A stretch of 64,000 nucleotides of DNA from Erysipelotrichaceae bacterium (GTDB lineage Bacteria; Bacillota_I; Bacilli_A; RFN20; CAG-826): positions 33,368 to 97,367 of the forward strand of contig SVBB01000005.1 of NCBI GenBank assembly GCA_015059105.1, read 5' to 3'. Position numbers and translations under genes: made by a program. The notes below the pieces were generated by a model that ran no database searches, had not been told where the DNA came from, and was given only the letters and a program-made list of their open reading frames with translations. This document shows positions 24,596 to 34,864 of this stretch, piece by piece (within the stretch, counting starts at the first letter, position 1; every line of letters starts with the position of its first letter).

Positions 24596-27500
24596 ATATC
24601 AGTCCTTTCAAAGAAACCGAGAGTTTCAAGTGCTTCAATCGCATTTCTTAAATATTGATAATCGGTGATTGGCCACTTATATCCGAGGTGATAAAGTGCC
24701 TTATTAGTAAATTCGTTATCAGAAAGGATAAATGAGTGGGTATGCATATCGCTTGATGAATAGGAAATAAGAGAAGAAACTAACATGCTCTTCGTATCAT
24801 CCATCATCATCTTTTTCATCGATTCAAGGAACTCTTCATCGCTGACAACTTTGATATCAAAACCAAGTTCATTTAGCACATAAATAATGTCGCCCATTTC
24901 CACCATATGGGAATTAGCAGAATGGAAAATAGTGAATTTTTGCGGTGTTTTTGCTAATAAAATGATAGTTTTTGCCACTTCATCAATTGGAGAGAAGTCA
25001 ACAGTGATATCCATCGAATTGACTGGGAATTTATGTAAAGTTGCGTATCCTTTTAGGTCGCGCATAAAGCCGTTAGTAATCGAATTAGCCTGGAACTCAC
25101 CATCGCTATTTCGACCCATCAAGTTACCGACACGGATAACCTTTGCGTCCACCCCATTTTCTGCAGCTTCAAGGATTGCTTTTTCTGCATTGAATTTAGA
25201 ATGCACATATTTATTGGAGACATCTTGACCGAAGTCGAGCATATCTTCTTTCATCTTGAAGGATGGGGCAAATTTGTTATCGATATTTTCACCAGCGACA
25301 GAAAGCGTTGAGATTTGAATGATGCGACATTTCTTCTCTTTTGCCACTTCAATCAAATTGACCACTCCACCGACATTCACTCTTTCGATGATATCGTCGT
25401 TAGCAAAGTGTTTAACAATCGCCGCCGCATTGATGATGGTGTCGAAATCATATTGTTCAAGTTTTTCAATTAATGTCTTGTCGGTGACGTCCCCGTCCAC
25501 TACTTCGACAAGTCGATCTACTTCTTTATTAAGCGGAGAGTCAAAGTAATAAGCAAGTAGCGCTGATAGTCTTTCTCTTGAAGATAACTCACTATTACCT
25601 CTAACTAAAGCAACGACATTGATATTTTGATTCATTAATTCTCTTAAAATATGTATGCCTAAGAATCCAGTCGCCCCTGTTAATAAGACTTTTTTAATCT
25701 CGTGTTCAGCGATGACATCATTAATTTCAGCAACTGTATTATGGATAAGAGCTTTATTATCAGAAACAGTCTCGCGTTTTTCTTCTTTCTTATTAGTTGC
25801 TTCACCAGTTATTTCTGCAATATGTTTTTCAAGTTCTAAAACGGTTGGATAATCGAAGACATCGCCGTACGCGATTGGTAATGATGCATTAAGCGCGAAC
25901 ATCGCAACTTTCGAAACGCTTAAGCTCGTCCCGCCCATTTCAAAGAAGTCATCATCAACACCGACGTTATCCGTTCCTAAGACTTTCTTGAAGATGCCTA
26001 ATAATTTTTCCTCTAAATCATTAGAAGCAGCTTTTACATCCTTCTTCTTTTCTTCCATCACTGGTTCAGGAAGTGCTTTTTTATCGATTTTGCCGTTAGG
26101 AGTAAGTGGAATCTTTTCTAACTGCATCATCACTTTTGGAATCATATATGGGGTTAATGATTTAGCCATATGAGCGGTTAAATCATCTTTATCCACTTCT
26201 TTTGACGCCGCGAAATAGGCGACTAAATAGTCCCCATCAGTAGGATTGGTCTTCACTAAGATGACGGAATTAGAAACACCTGGATAAGAATTGAGCACTT
26301 TTTCAATTTCATCGAGTTCGACTCTTAATCCTCTAAGTTTAACTTGGTTATCAAGTCGACCAAAGAATTCGACATTGCCGTCATTATTGATACGGGCTAG
26401 GTCACCTGTACGGTACGCTCTTTCGCCGTTAACTTCGATAAAAGCAGTTTTTGTTTTTTCAGGCATACCGTAATAACCTAAACCAACAGAATCCCCAGCA
26501 ATTGTTAAATCACCAATCGCATTCGTTGGTAAGATATGACCAGTCTTATCTAAGATATAGACTTTCGTGTTCGCGACTGGTTTACCAATTGTCATATATT
26601 CATCTCTAACAAGAGAATAAGTACAAGTGATCGTCGTTTCAGTTGGACCATATCCATTATTGATAGTCGCGTTAACACCTAATCCTCTAAGTTTATTACA
26701 TAATTCAATTGGAACATTCTCCGCGCCCATATCGAGTTGTTTAAATCCTCTCAAGGCATCGATGAATTCTTCCATATCAACAAAGTTAGAAACAAAGGAT
26801 GGAGTCATAAACATCACATTGACTTTATTCTTCTTTAAAGTCTTGGCAAGCAAGAGAGGATTTTCGATTTCTTCTTCGCTAGCGATAACCGCAGTATAGC
26901 CATGAGTTAAGACGACAAATTCTTCTTGTAAGGAAGCATCAAATGAGAATGAAGCAAAAGAACATGCGACGCAGTCATTTCCAATTTCTCGATATTCTCT
27001 AGTTGCTAAGTTAGAACCATCACAAACATAGTTCATGAGGTTATGATGGGCAATCATCACACCTTTTGGTTTACCAGTTGAACCAGATGTATAAATCATA
27101 TACGCCAAAGAAGTAGAAGGAATCTTCACATTTGGATTATCATCCTTTTTAGAAGTTAAAACATCTTCAATGGCAAATGGAATAATGCCAGTTTTTTTGA
27201 TTAAATCTTGGCGATTTGCAATGATTTCACGTGTAGAAAGCATAAATTTGCTCTTGCTATCAGTGATGATATATTCGACACGGTCATCAGGATATTTTGG
27301 ATCAATTGGAACGAAAGCACCACCGGATTTAACGATGCCTTGTCTTACAACATAGGCTTCTTTAATACGCGGCATGAACATCACAACTGGTTGGCTAAGT
27401 TCCACTTTATTATCGAGTAAAGTATGAGCAACTTTGTTTGCTGCTTTATTAAATTCATCATAAGTGAACTGACCGTTACAACCGATGACTGCCACTTTAT

Positions 27501-30500
27501 CTTTGTTTTTAATCGCTTGTCGTTCTAATAAGACATTAACAGTGACGTCTTCCACATCGACATGTGTATTATTAACATCTTTTAATATCTCTTCATCTTC
27601 TTTTGGTAAAAGGTTTAGTTCCGAAATATTCTTTTTATTAATTAATTGCCCAAGAACGAGTTCAAATAAACGGTTAAAGGAAGCGATGCTATAGTTATTA
27701 TAAATCGCTTGATCCCATTCATAATGTGCGCGGTAAACTCCATTTTCTAAGAAGATATCTAAGCCAAAATCACTCTTAGGAGTGTCGCTTTCTAGCAAGA
27801 TAGAAGATACTTTATATCCTCCAATATTATCAAAGAGGAAGTCATCACCTTGATAAGCAAAGATGATGTCCGCGGAAATATCATAATCGTTAACGACATC
27901 ACCGAAAGAATATAAGTCGTTTTCTTCAAGTCCTTCTAAAAGAACTTTCATTTCATTAATTTTAGAAAGGATATCACTATTATCTTCATATTTGAGATAA
28001 ACAGGTAATGTCTTCACTAACATGGAGACAGTGTTCATCATCTTTGATGATTTTCTTCCGTTATAAATGGTTGTATATAATGCTTCATTCTTATATAAGA
28101 ATTTAGATAGAGTGAAGGCAAAAGCGAAATTGAATAAAGCATTGCTTGTCACCTTGTTATCACTGACGAACTTCTTGATGAGCTCACTATTTAAGTTAAG
28201 CGAATAATCAATAGATGCTAATTTAGAAGTTTTCGCAACTTTTAAATCAGGCTTTAATGTGTATTTGCCGTCCACATCTTTTAAGACATTTTGATAAAAA
28301 GCTTTTGCCTTATCTAACTTATCACTGGCCAAATCTGCTTTTTCTTTTAAGGCGATTTCAAAACCAGTATATGTTTCTAATGTTAATTCTTCCCCAAGAT
28401 AAGCTTTATTTAAATCACTTAAGATAATTGCTTCCGAAGTACCGTCACAGATGATGTGATGGAAATCTAAATAGAGATAATTATCTTTTCCTTCATATAT
28501 TTCAATGCGATAAAGTGGACTATCTAAAATTGTAAATGGCCTCACCAATTTAGATTTATCAATCTCACCTTTGATGATGCTGACTTCCGCTGGGACATCT
28601 TTTCTTCTCGCTAAGATATCGCCGTTATCATTCATCAATAAAGTGGTCTTCAAATATGGGTGAGCGTCCACTACTTTGATAAGCGCTTGTTTAAGTTTAT
28701 TTAAATCGATATTCTTATCTAATTTGAAAAGATATGGAATGTTATAATTCGTGGAATTAGCCTTAGAAACGCATTCGACAAAAATGCCTTCTTGAGTCTT
28801 GCTAAGCGGGTATTCTTCCAATAATTCAAAAGACTCTTCCTCTTCACTCTTATTGAGCAAGAATTTCGCTAATCCTTCAATCGTTGGATTTTCTTTTAAA
28901 TCAGAATTTTCCACGGATTTGCCGTACTTTTTCGACAAAAGTATCGTTAATCTGATTGAAGAAACAGATGTTAAACCGACATCAAATATGTTATTGGTAA
29001 CACCGAATTGGTCATGCCCAATGACATCTTTAACAATATCAAATATCGCTTGTTCATCTTCATTTCTCGGGGCGATAACTTCTTCTTGTTTAATCTCTGG
29101 CATTGGCAAAGCACGTTTATTAACTTTTTGGTTTTGGTTAAGTGGGATTTTATCTAACTGCATCGTATAAGCAGGGACCATATAAGGTGGCTTTTTGCTT
29201 CTGATGAATTCATTTAAATCTTCTACAGATACCTTTTCATCACTGACGACATAGGCAACGATAAATTTCACTCCACTTGGGTCAGTGAAATCTTTAACGG
29301 TGGCGTCTTTAATAGATGGATATTCACGTATTACTTTTTCAACTTCTGAAAGTTCAATACGGAATCCTCTAATCTTCACTTGCCCATCTTTTCTACCGAT
29401 GAAATCGATTGTCCCATCTGGTAAGAAACGAACAATATCGCCTGTTTTATATAATCTTTTAAAATTTGGATCATCTGTAAACCAGTTATTTAAGAACGCT
29501 TCTTTATGTTCTTTTTCTCTATTTAAATAGCCTCTTGCCACTTGTGGACCAGAGATATAGAGTTCACCGTTTACTAAAGTTGGTAATCTCTTTTTATTTT
29601 TATCTAATACATATGCTTTATACGTTGGTAAAGTTGGTCCAATCGGGACGCGGTGATATAGTTGATTAACTAGTTGAATCGTACAGAACACTGTTCCTTC
29701 AGTTGGCCCGTATAAGTTATAGAATTTATATCCCTTAGGTGGGGCGATTGGAACAAGCTTTTCTCCTCCTAAAGCAAAGTGAGTGAGAGAAGCGCATTCT
29801 ACTTCACTCGCAAACTGTCTACCAACTTGAGTGGTAATAAAGGAATGAGTAATCTTATTGCTATTGAAATATTCTCCGAGTTCCATGAGATTTAATCTCA
29901 TCTCATCGGGAATGACATAGACACATGCACCAATAGTAAGAGTTGGATATAAATCCATCATATCGGCGTCAAAACCATATGAAGCATAAGCGGAAACTCT
30001 ACTATCACTAGTTAAGTCCATTTGACGTTGATAGTATTTACAAAATGTATAGATATTTCCGTGCTCTAACATAACTCCTTTTGGTAGTCCAGTTGAGCCA
30101 GAAGTATATAACATGATGAATAAATCTTGAGGTGAAGGTCTAGTTTTGATAGGAGAATTATCTTTAAAAGATAATAATTCACTAACCAATATTTCTTCAC
30201 CTTTAAATTCAGTGATGATGCCACTTAAATTATCATCTCTAATGAGAATGATTGCACTGGAATCATTGACCATGAAATTGAGTCTTTCTTGAGGATAAGA
30301 AGGATCAAGTGGTTGATAGGCTGCTCCCGATTTAACAACCGCTAAAGAAGCTAAAACGATATATTCCGATTTGTTAATCAAAATAGAAACAACTTTTTCT
30401 CTACCGGCACCTCTTTTGATGAGCTCATTAGCGATTCTCGTCGTGATTTCATCAACTTCTTTATAAGTGTATTTATGGTCTTTAAATACCACTGCGAGAT

Positions 30501-31836
30501 TATTTGGATATTTCTTCACACAGTTATCAAATTCATCTAATATGGTATGGCCGTCTCCTATATATGGGGCATCGATAACATTGAATGATTCGAGAAGCTT
30601 CTCTTCTTTTTCATCTACTAAATTGACATCTGCGAGTTTTTCTCTAACTAAAAATTCTAGAAGAATTTGTTCGTAAATCTTGATGAGTTGTTCTATGCTC
30701 TTTTCGTTATATAAATCCGCACGGTATTCAACCCATATCACATATTCATTTCCTAATCGATGCAATTCAATCGCGAGTTTTTCTTTTCCATCTTTTCTAA
30801 GTAATGGAGTCACTTCCACTTCTTTTCCGTTAAGATTTCCTTTATAGAAATAATCACCTTGATAAGCGAAAAGGATATCCGCAGATAAACCCAAGTCCTT
30901 CGCAAGCATTGAGAAAGGATAGTCGAGATGCTTGACGCTTTCGATGTTTTCTTCATTACTGCGTTTAAGTAAATCGCTGACAGTATCATCTTCAAAATGA
31001 ATGAAGAATGGGTATGTCTTCACATAACTACCAAAGCTATTTCTTACTTCTTCACTCCTCGCATTATTCACCGTTAAGAACAAAGCTTCATTATCCATAT
31101 TGAATTTAGCGAGCAAGAAAGAGAACGCACCTAAGAAATAAGAAGAAGTTTTAATACCTAATGACTTGGTAATCTTTTTAACTTGTTCATCTTTAATCTT
31201 TAAAGATTTTCTAATATTGCCATAACTAATTTCTTGGTCAGCCTTATCTTCTACAATTGTTGAGTCAGTTTCGACATCACCGACGAGTTTTTCAAAATAA
31301 TCTTTGGAAGCTTGATAGTCTTTGTTCTCAATAATTTTTGCTTCATTTAATGCAAAATCATTAGCATTTCCCACTTCTTTTTCTAACTGTTTACCTTCTA
31401 ATGCTTTAAATAAATCGTCGATAAAAATCTTAATAGAAGTGCCGTCCATCAATATATGGTGGAAATCAAAATATAAGATATGATCGCCCTTAACATTAAA
31501 TACTTTGAAGCGATATAAGTGTTTATTTAATAATTCATATGGAAGAGAATCAACTTTAACTTCATCAACTTTTTCTTCATCAATTTTAATATCTTCTCTA
31601 ACGATTGATTTAACGATATTTCCGTTATCATCACTCGATAAAACTGTGAATAAATAAGGATGGGCTTCAAAGACTTTATTTATCGCCAATTTGATATCAC
31701 TTAAGGAATAATCTTTACCAAGATTAACTAGGTTAGCAAGATTATAAGCATCTCCTCCGGACAATGACGAAATATAAAGTCCTTCTTCAGACTTGGATAA
31801 AGGGAAATATTGGTGTTGCATAAATCTATTCTCCAA
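24592..31836 (-). CDS. Dimodular nonribosomal peptide synthetase, C-A-T-C-A-T-R
   Basis: 2414 residues. C1 (HHILMDG near residue 127); A1 (YTSGSTGLPKG near 575, YGPTEG, YKTGD); T1 (DVGLTS near 954, carrier Ser present). C2 (HHIICDG near 1127); A2 (YTSGSTGKPKG near 1582, YGPTETT, YRTGD); T2 (EMGGTSLS near 1967). The terminal thioester reductase (~2050-2414) has GATGFLG and YVHSKF. It should join two amino acids and release them reductively as an aldehyde or alcohol; aldehydes of this kind can cyclise to pyrazinones. The leading C domain suggests N-acylation or a donor from outside. Pocket residues read by eye: A1 D-A-M-F-F-L-L-V-F (hydrophobic), A2 D-A-Q-F-L-M-G-I-T; neither is a code I know. 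Confidence 0.93.
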   Translation of the reverse strand: MENRFMQHQYFPLSKSEEGLYISSLSGGDAYNLANLVNLGKDYSLSDIKLAINKVFEAHPYLFTVLSSDDNGNIVKSIVREDIKIDEEKVDEVKVDSLPYELLNKHLYRFKVFNVKGDHILYFDFHHILMDGTSIKIFIDDLFKALEGKQLEKEVGNANDFALNEAKIIENKDYQASKDYFEKLVGDVETDSTIVEDKADQEISYGNIRKSLKIKDEQVKKITKSLGIKTSSYFLGAFSFLLAKFNMDNEALFLTVNNARSEEVRNSFGSYVKTYPFFIHFEDDTVSDLLKRSNEENIESVKHLDYPFSMLAKDLGLSADILFAYQGDYFYKGNLNGKEVEVTPLLRKDGKEKLAIELHRLGNEYVIWVEYRADLYNEKSIEQLIKIYEQILLEFLVREKLADVNLVDEKEEKLLESFNVIDAPYIGDGHTILDEFDNCVKKYPNNLAVVFKDHKYTYKEVDEITTRIANELIKRGAGREKVVSILINKSEYIVLASLAVVKSGAAYQPLDPSYPQERLNFMVNDSSAIILIRDDNLSGIITEFKGEEILVSELLSFKDNSPIKTRPSPQDLFIMLYTSGSTGLPKGVMLEHGNIYTFCKYYQRQMDLTSDSRVSAYASYGFDADMMDLYPTLTIGACVYVIPDEMRLNLMELGEYFNSNKITHSFITTQVGRQFASEVECASLTHFALGGEKLVPIAPPKGYKFYNLYGPTEGTVFCTIQLVNQLYHRVPIGPTLPTYKAYVLDKNKKRLPTLVNGELYISGPQVARGYLNREKEHKEAFLNNWFTDDPNFKRLYKTGDIVRFLPDGTIDFIGRKDGQVKIRGFRIELSEVEKVIREYPSIKDATVKDFTDPSGVKFIVAYVVSDEKVSVEDLNEFIRSKKPPYMVPAYTMQLDKIPLNQNQKVNKRALPMPEIKQEEVIAPRNEDEQAIFDIVKDVIGHDQFGVTNNIFDVGLTSVSSIRLTILLSKKYGKSVENSDLKENPTIEGLAKFLLNKSEEEESFELLEEYPLSKTQEGIFVECVSKANSTNYNIPYLFKLDKNIDLNKLKQALIKVVDAHPYLKTTLLMNDNGDILARRKDVPAEVSIIKGEIDKSKLVRPFTILDSPLYRIEIYEGKDNYLYLDFHHIICDGTSEAIILSDLNKAYLGEELTLETYTGFEIALKEKADLASDKLDKAKAFYQNVLKDVDGKYTLKPDLKVAKTSKLASIDYSLNLNSELIKKFVSDNKVTSNALFNFAFAFTLSKFLYKNEALYTTIYNGRKSSKMMNTVSMLVKTLPVYLKYEDNSDILSKINEMKVLLEGLEENDLYSFGDVVNDYDISADIIFAYQGDDFLFDNIGGYKVSSILLESDTPKSDFGLDIFLENGVYRAHYEWDQAIYNNYSIASFNRLFELVLGQLINKKNISELNLLPKEDEEILKDVNNTHVDVEDVTVNVLLERQAIKNKDKVAVIGCNGQFTYDEFNKAANKVAHTLLDNKVELSQPVVMFMPRIKEAYVVRQGIVKSGGAFVPIDPKYPDDRVEYIITDSKSKFMLSTREIIANRQDLIKKTGIIPFAIEDVLTSKKDDNPNVKIPSTSLAYMIYTSGSTGKPKGVMIAHHNLMNYVCDGSNLATREYREIGNDCVACSFASFSFDASLQEEFVVLTHGYTAVIASEEEIENPLLLAKTLKKNKVNVMFMTPSFVSNFVDMEEFIDALRGFKQLDMGAENVPIELCNKLRGLGVNATINNGYGPTETTITCTYSLVRDEYMTIGKPVANTKVYILDKTGHILPTNAIGDLTIAGDSVGLGYYGMPEKTKTAFIEVNGERAYRTGDLARINNDGNVEFFGRLDNQVKLRGLRVELDEIEKVLNSYPGVSNSVILVKTNPTDGDYLVAYFAASKEVDKDDLTAHMAKSLTPYMIPKVMMQLEKIPLTPNGKIDKKALPEPVMEEKKKDVKAASNDLEEKLLGIFKKVLGTDNVGVDDDFFEMGGTSLSVSKVAMFALNASLPIAYGDVFDYPTVLELEKHIAEITGEATNKKEEKRETVSDNKALIHNTVAEINDVIAEHEIKKVLLTGATGFLGIHILRELMNQNINVVALVRGNSELSSRERLSALLAYYFDSPLNKEVDRLVEVVDGDVTDKTLIEKLEQYDFDTIINAAAIVKHFANDDIIERVNVGGVVNLIEVAKEKKCRIIQISTLSVAGENIDNKFAPSFKMKEDMLDFGQDVSNKYVHSKFNAEKAILEAAENGVDAKVIRVGNLMGRNSDGEFQANSITNGFMRDLKGYATLHKFPVNSMDITVDFSPIDEVAKTIILLAKTPQKFTIFHSANSHMVEMGDIIYVLNELGFDIKVVSDEEFLESMKKMMMDDTKSMLVSSLISYSSSDMHTHSFILSDNEFTNKALYHLGYKWPITDYQYLRNAIEALETLGFFERTDI

Positions 31837-32413
31837 TAAGATTTATCTCGAAATCTTCTTTCGACTGTCGAGATACCGTAATAATAAAATTATTATACAA
31901 TATTGTCTTATTCATGTAAAAGTTACTTTTGTAAACTCTGACCCCATTTATTGGCAAGGAAGGGATATTTTTAATATCATCCTTTATCCCTGTGCCATAC
32001 GCTTTTACGAGCGATTCTTTATTCGTCCATACCTCAAAAAATCGCATTTCATCAGTGATATATTCATTTTCTTCTTTAGAAGAGACAAAATTCTTTAAGC
32101 TATCATCATATTTTCTAATTAGTTCGACATCGATGCCGATTGGAAGCTTATCGATGCAGATAACGACTAATCCATGCGAATGTGAAATATTGAAAAATTT
32201 TTCTTCTGATAATGGTTTACCGTTATCATCAATAACAAATTTTCCAATATATTTTCTTTTTAAATATAAAGAAGCAACCTTCTCTTTTTTGACCTCTGGA
32301 TTAGTATATTTTTCAAAGCTTTTTCGATCATCATTAGATAAGAAGTCGCTATAAAAAAGGCGATTGATATCAATCTTATTTAGCTCGATATAGATAACGT
32401 CCACTTTTTCCAT
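31826..32413 (-). CDS. Sfp-type 4'-phosphopantetheinyl transferase
   Basis: The 195-residue enzyme transfers phosphopantetheine from CoA to carrier-domain serines. It has the family motifs GIDVELI (metal-binding Asp and Glu) and FFEVWTNKESLVKAYGTG (W-x-x-KES-x-x-K-x-x-G). A short FNISHSHG segment matches the SHS signature before GIDVE. It overlaps the NRPS start by 11 bp, which ties it to activation of the two T domains there. It is somewhat shorter than Sfp (~224 residues), mainly at the C-terminus. Confidence 0.9.
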   Translation of the reverse strand: MEKVDVIYIELNKIDINRLFYSDFLSNDDRKSFEKYTNPEVKKEKVASLYLKRKYIGKFVIDDNGKPLSEEKFFNISHSHGLVVICIDKLPIGIDVELIRKYDDSLKNFVSSKEENEYITDEMRFFEVWTNKESLVKAYGTGIKDDIKNIPSLPINGVRVYKSNFYMNKTILYNNFIITVSRQSKEDFEINLIGE

Positions 32414-34050
32414 CAGATAATCTTGATTCTTTCTCCAGTAGAGCCATACGTATCTTTAAGTTTTCCTTGCATCACGCTGGCAATGTAATAAATGAGAGCT
32501 TCGCTATCCATCATAATATTTGGATTGAGCACTTCACAGTTCATGAACATATTCGCCCCATCACCGCCATTAATTAGAATAAAATTCAAAGATGAGACGC
32601 GATATATCTTACTAGAATCAATTGGGACATAGTTATCATTTTCTAAAACGAAGACGTCTTTCACCCGACGTTCACCACTTACTTCAACAAAGTTGCCTTC
32701 ACTAGTAGTAACCACTGAAGAAGGGATCGATGTATCAATAGTATATTTAAGTCCAGATACTTGGGCGAAAGCACCATTTTCTCCAAGAGCTTTTCCATCT
32801 TTACAGTATTCTTCTTCAGTTTTTCTTGCGGCAAATTCTAAATAATCGAGAATGTTTTGTCCGCTCGCACGAACAGTGCAAAGCGTATTGTTAAACGGAA
32901 ATACTTTTTTGATATCTCCAAAAGTGAGATCACCATCTTTTAAATTATCGCGTAATCCACCACCATTAAGTACAGCAATATCAGAATCCCCAACATCTCT
33001 AATAGCGTCAGCGCATAAATCACCTAAACCTATCTCTCTATTCCTGGCAATTCTTATCCCACTTTCGTCATATATAGATAACGCTAAATCACTAGTTGCG
33101 ACCACCTTTTTCGTGTCATCATCAATCTTTTTATTAATTCCTTCAATCAATTTATCCATATCGCTATCTTTTGGATCATACTTACTTATTAAACCGAGTT
33201 GAACATCGCCAGATTTAGTAATTGTCATTTTGCTAAAAACATTCATTTTATATCCAGGCGTGCATAAAGGAATTTGTACGCCATCTTTATTAGGATAATA
33301 GTTACATGAAACAACTTGATGGGAATGTCCATCAAGCACCGCAATCGCTCCACTTGTATTACTAATTAAGTCTATGGAAGTATAAGGTTTGTAAGTATCT
33401 GTATAGCCAAGATGTGTAACTAAAACAACGTATTTACAGCCTAATTTTTTGCATTCGTCGATGTTTTGCTGCACTTTTTCAAATAAATCATTTTCGGAAA
33501 AATCATAAACAACAACGTTATCTTCTTTAAATGATGCGGGATTAGAGGTGACTAAAGTTGTAGGAGTAGTCACTCCCACATAGCCAACTTTTGCAAAGCC
33601 ATAATCGATAATTGAATATGGTTTAACTTCTTTTAATTTATTTTCCTTTTTCCCAGTATAAGAGATATTACAAGAGAGAACATCACCGTTAAAAGAAGAA
33701 ACCACTTCTGATAAAGCGTCCATCCCATAGTCAAATTCATGATTTCCAAGAGTGAATATGTCATAACCGAGTTCATTCATTATTTCAATGATGTATTTGC
33801 CCTTAGAAAGCGAGCCAATTAACGCCCCTTGAATCGCGTCTCCTGCATCGATTAATGTGAAGTTCTTATTAACCTTCTTTTCTTGTTTAACATATGATGC
33901 TAACGAGGAGTATCCTATATTATCATCTATCCCACAATGAACATCGCTTGTATATACTAAAACGATGTCTTCTCCTATTTCATTATTGCAGCCACTAAGA
34001 AAAGTTAATGATAAACCTAAACAAATAATGGTTTTTATATATCTATTCAT
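32413..34050 (-). CDS. 5'-nucleotidase/UshA-family lipoprotein
   Basis: 545 residues. A lipoprotein signal ends LSGC. A calcineurin-type metallophosphatase domain follows, with VYTSDVHCG, DAGDAIQG, LGNHEFDYG, VTHLGYTD and DGHSHQ, the full set of metal ligands. The C-terminal half is a 5_nucleotid_C domain (GGGLRDNL, FPFNNTL, NFILINGGDG). It should hydrolyse nucleotides or related phosphoesters outside the membrane. It overlaps the PPTase gene by 1 bp and the upstream membrane gene by 4 bp, so it belongs to the NRPS operon. Its link to the product is unclear; it could act on an exported phosphorylated compound or simply scavenge nucleosides. Confidence 0.9.
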   Translation of the reverse strand: MNRYIKTIICLGLSLTFLSGCNNEIGEDIVLVYTSDVHCGIDDNIGYSSLASYVKQEKKVNKNFTLIDAGDAIQGALIGSLSKGKYIIEIMNELGYDIFTLGNHEFDYGMDALSEVVSSFNGDVLSCNISYTGKKENKLKEVKPYSIIDYGFAKVGYVGVTTPTTLVTSNPASFKEDNVVVYDFSENDLFEKVQQNIDECKKLGCKYVVLVTHLGYTDTYKPYTSIDLISNTSGAIAVLDGHSHQVVSCNYYPNKDGVQIPLCTPGYKMNVFSKMTITKSGDVQLGLISKYDPKDSDMDKLIEGINKKIDDDTKKVVATSDLALSIYDESGIRIARNREIGLGDLCADAIRDVGDSDIAVLNGGGLRDNLKDGDLTFGDIKKVFPFNNTLCTVRASGQNILDYLEFAARKTEEEYCKDGKALGENGAFAQVSGLKYTIDTSIPSSVVTTSEGNFVEVSGERRVKDVFVLENDNYVPIDSSKIYRVSSLNFILINGGDGANMFMNCEVLNPNIMMDSEALIYYIASVMQGKLKDTYGSTGERIKII

Positions 34051-34805
34051 TCCCTATTCCTCCTATTTGTTAGTTTATAGATATAACCAACTATAAATGT
34101 AAGCAAAGCGACACCTGCAAATATCAAAACGAAATAGTTGATTTCTTCTTGCCATCTTAATGCTATTAACACGGCATCTAACGCCGCCATTAAAGCGACG
34201 ATCCAAATAATAAATAAGTCATCATTATTATCAAACACCAAGACCAGCAGATAAGTGAAAGCCATAACGAGAACAGTAGAATTAACAGCTTCTAAAATAT
34301 GAAATACGACGTTTTGATCAATAAAAGAACGATACATCACTGGAATAGCCATTGAAAAAGCAACTAAATAAATAAAAGATAACCAGTGTAAAACCTTGTT
34401 TCCACCACTATACACATTCATCATCACTTTTATTAAGATACCTATTATTAATATGCCGTACGAAATAAACTGGATAACGGGAATCGTATACTCTGTATGA
34501 ACCATCCCTGATACGAGCAATATTCCAGAAGTAATACATAAATCAGTGAAATGGATATCTTCCTTTTTAACAAATAAAGCTTTGATATTATCTCTACATC
34601 TAATTAATAGGTATATGACAAAAGCAGCAATAGAAATAAATAATGCGGTATATGTATAACCATTAAAACCATCTCCATATAAATTAACACCGTTAACTAA
34701 AGATAGGATGACGCTAAGCACTCTTTCACTAATCAAAATAATGAAATATAAAAAGAATGATAAATTGATGATATAGGTAAGCTTTTTACTAGTTTCTATC
34801 TTCAT
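34047..34805 (-). CDS. Polytopic membrane protein, first gene of NRPS operon
   Basis: The 252-residue protein has about eight hydrophobic segments, short loops and a basic C-terminus (YKLTNRRNRE). I recognise no family. It begins the operon that runs through the 5'-nucleotidase, PPTase, NRPS, MATE-kinase, STAS and phosphatase genes, and its stop overlaps the next start by 4 bp. It has no Shine-Dalgarno; a perfect TATAAT lies 6 nt before the ATG, so its mRNA is probably leaderless. It could be a sensor or a membrane partner of the pathway. Confidence 0.75.
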   Translation of the reverse strand: MKIETSKKLTYIINLSFFLYFIILISERVLSVILSLVNGVNLYGDGFNGYTYTALFISIAAFVIYLLIRCRDNIKALFVKKEDIHFTDLCITSGILLVSGMVHTEYTIPVIQFISYGILIIGILIKVMMNVYSGGNKVLHWLSFIYLVAFSMAIPVMYRSFIDQNVVFHILEAVNSTVLVMAFTYLLVLVFDNNDDLFIIWIVALMAALDAVLIALRWQEEINYFVLIFAGVALLTFIVGYIYKLTNRRNRE

Positions 34806-34811
34806 TCTTAT

Positions 34812-34864
34812 ATTATATAAGGAAAATATTTCGATATCATTACCGAGTGAATTATAATTATAAT
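34812..34864. promoter_or_regulatory. Divergent promoters placed for leaderless mRNAs
   Basis: On the minus strand TATAAT (34812-34817) lies exactly 6 nt before the operon's first ATG (34805). On the plus strand TATAAT (34853-34858) lies exactly 6 nt before ATG 34865. Transcription would begin at the A of each start codon. No Shine-Dalgarno precedes either gene. No convincing -35 box is visible for either promoter. Confidence 0.55.

Noticed and set aside
24592..31836. Many plus-strand frames inside the NRPS gene
   Set aside because: All are antisense shadows of one long, motif-complete reading frame.
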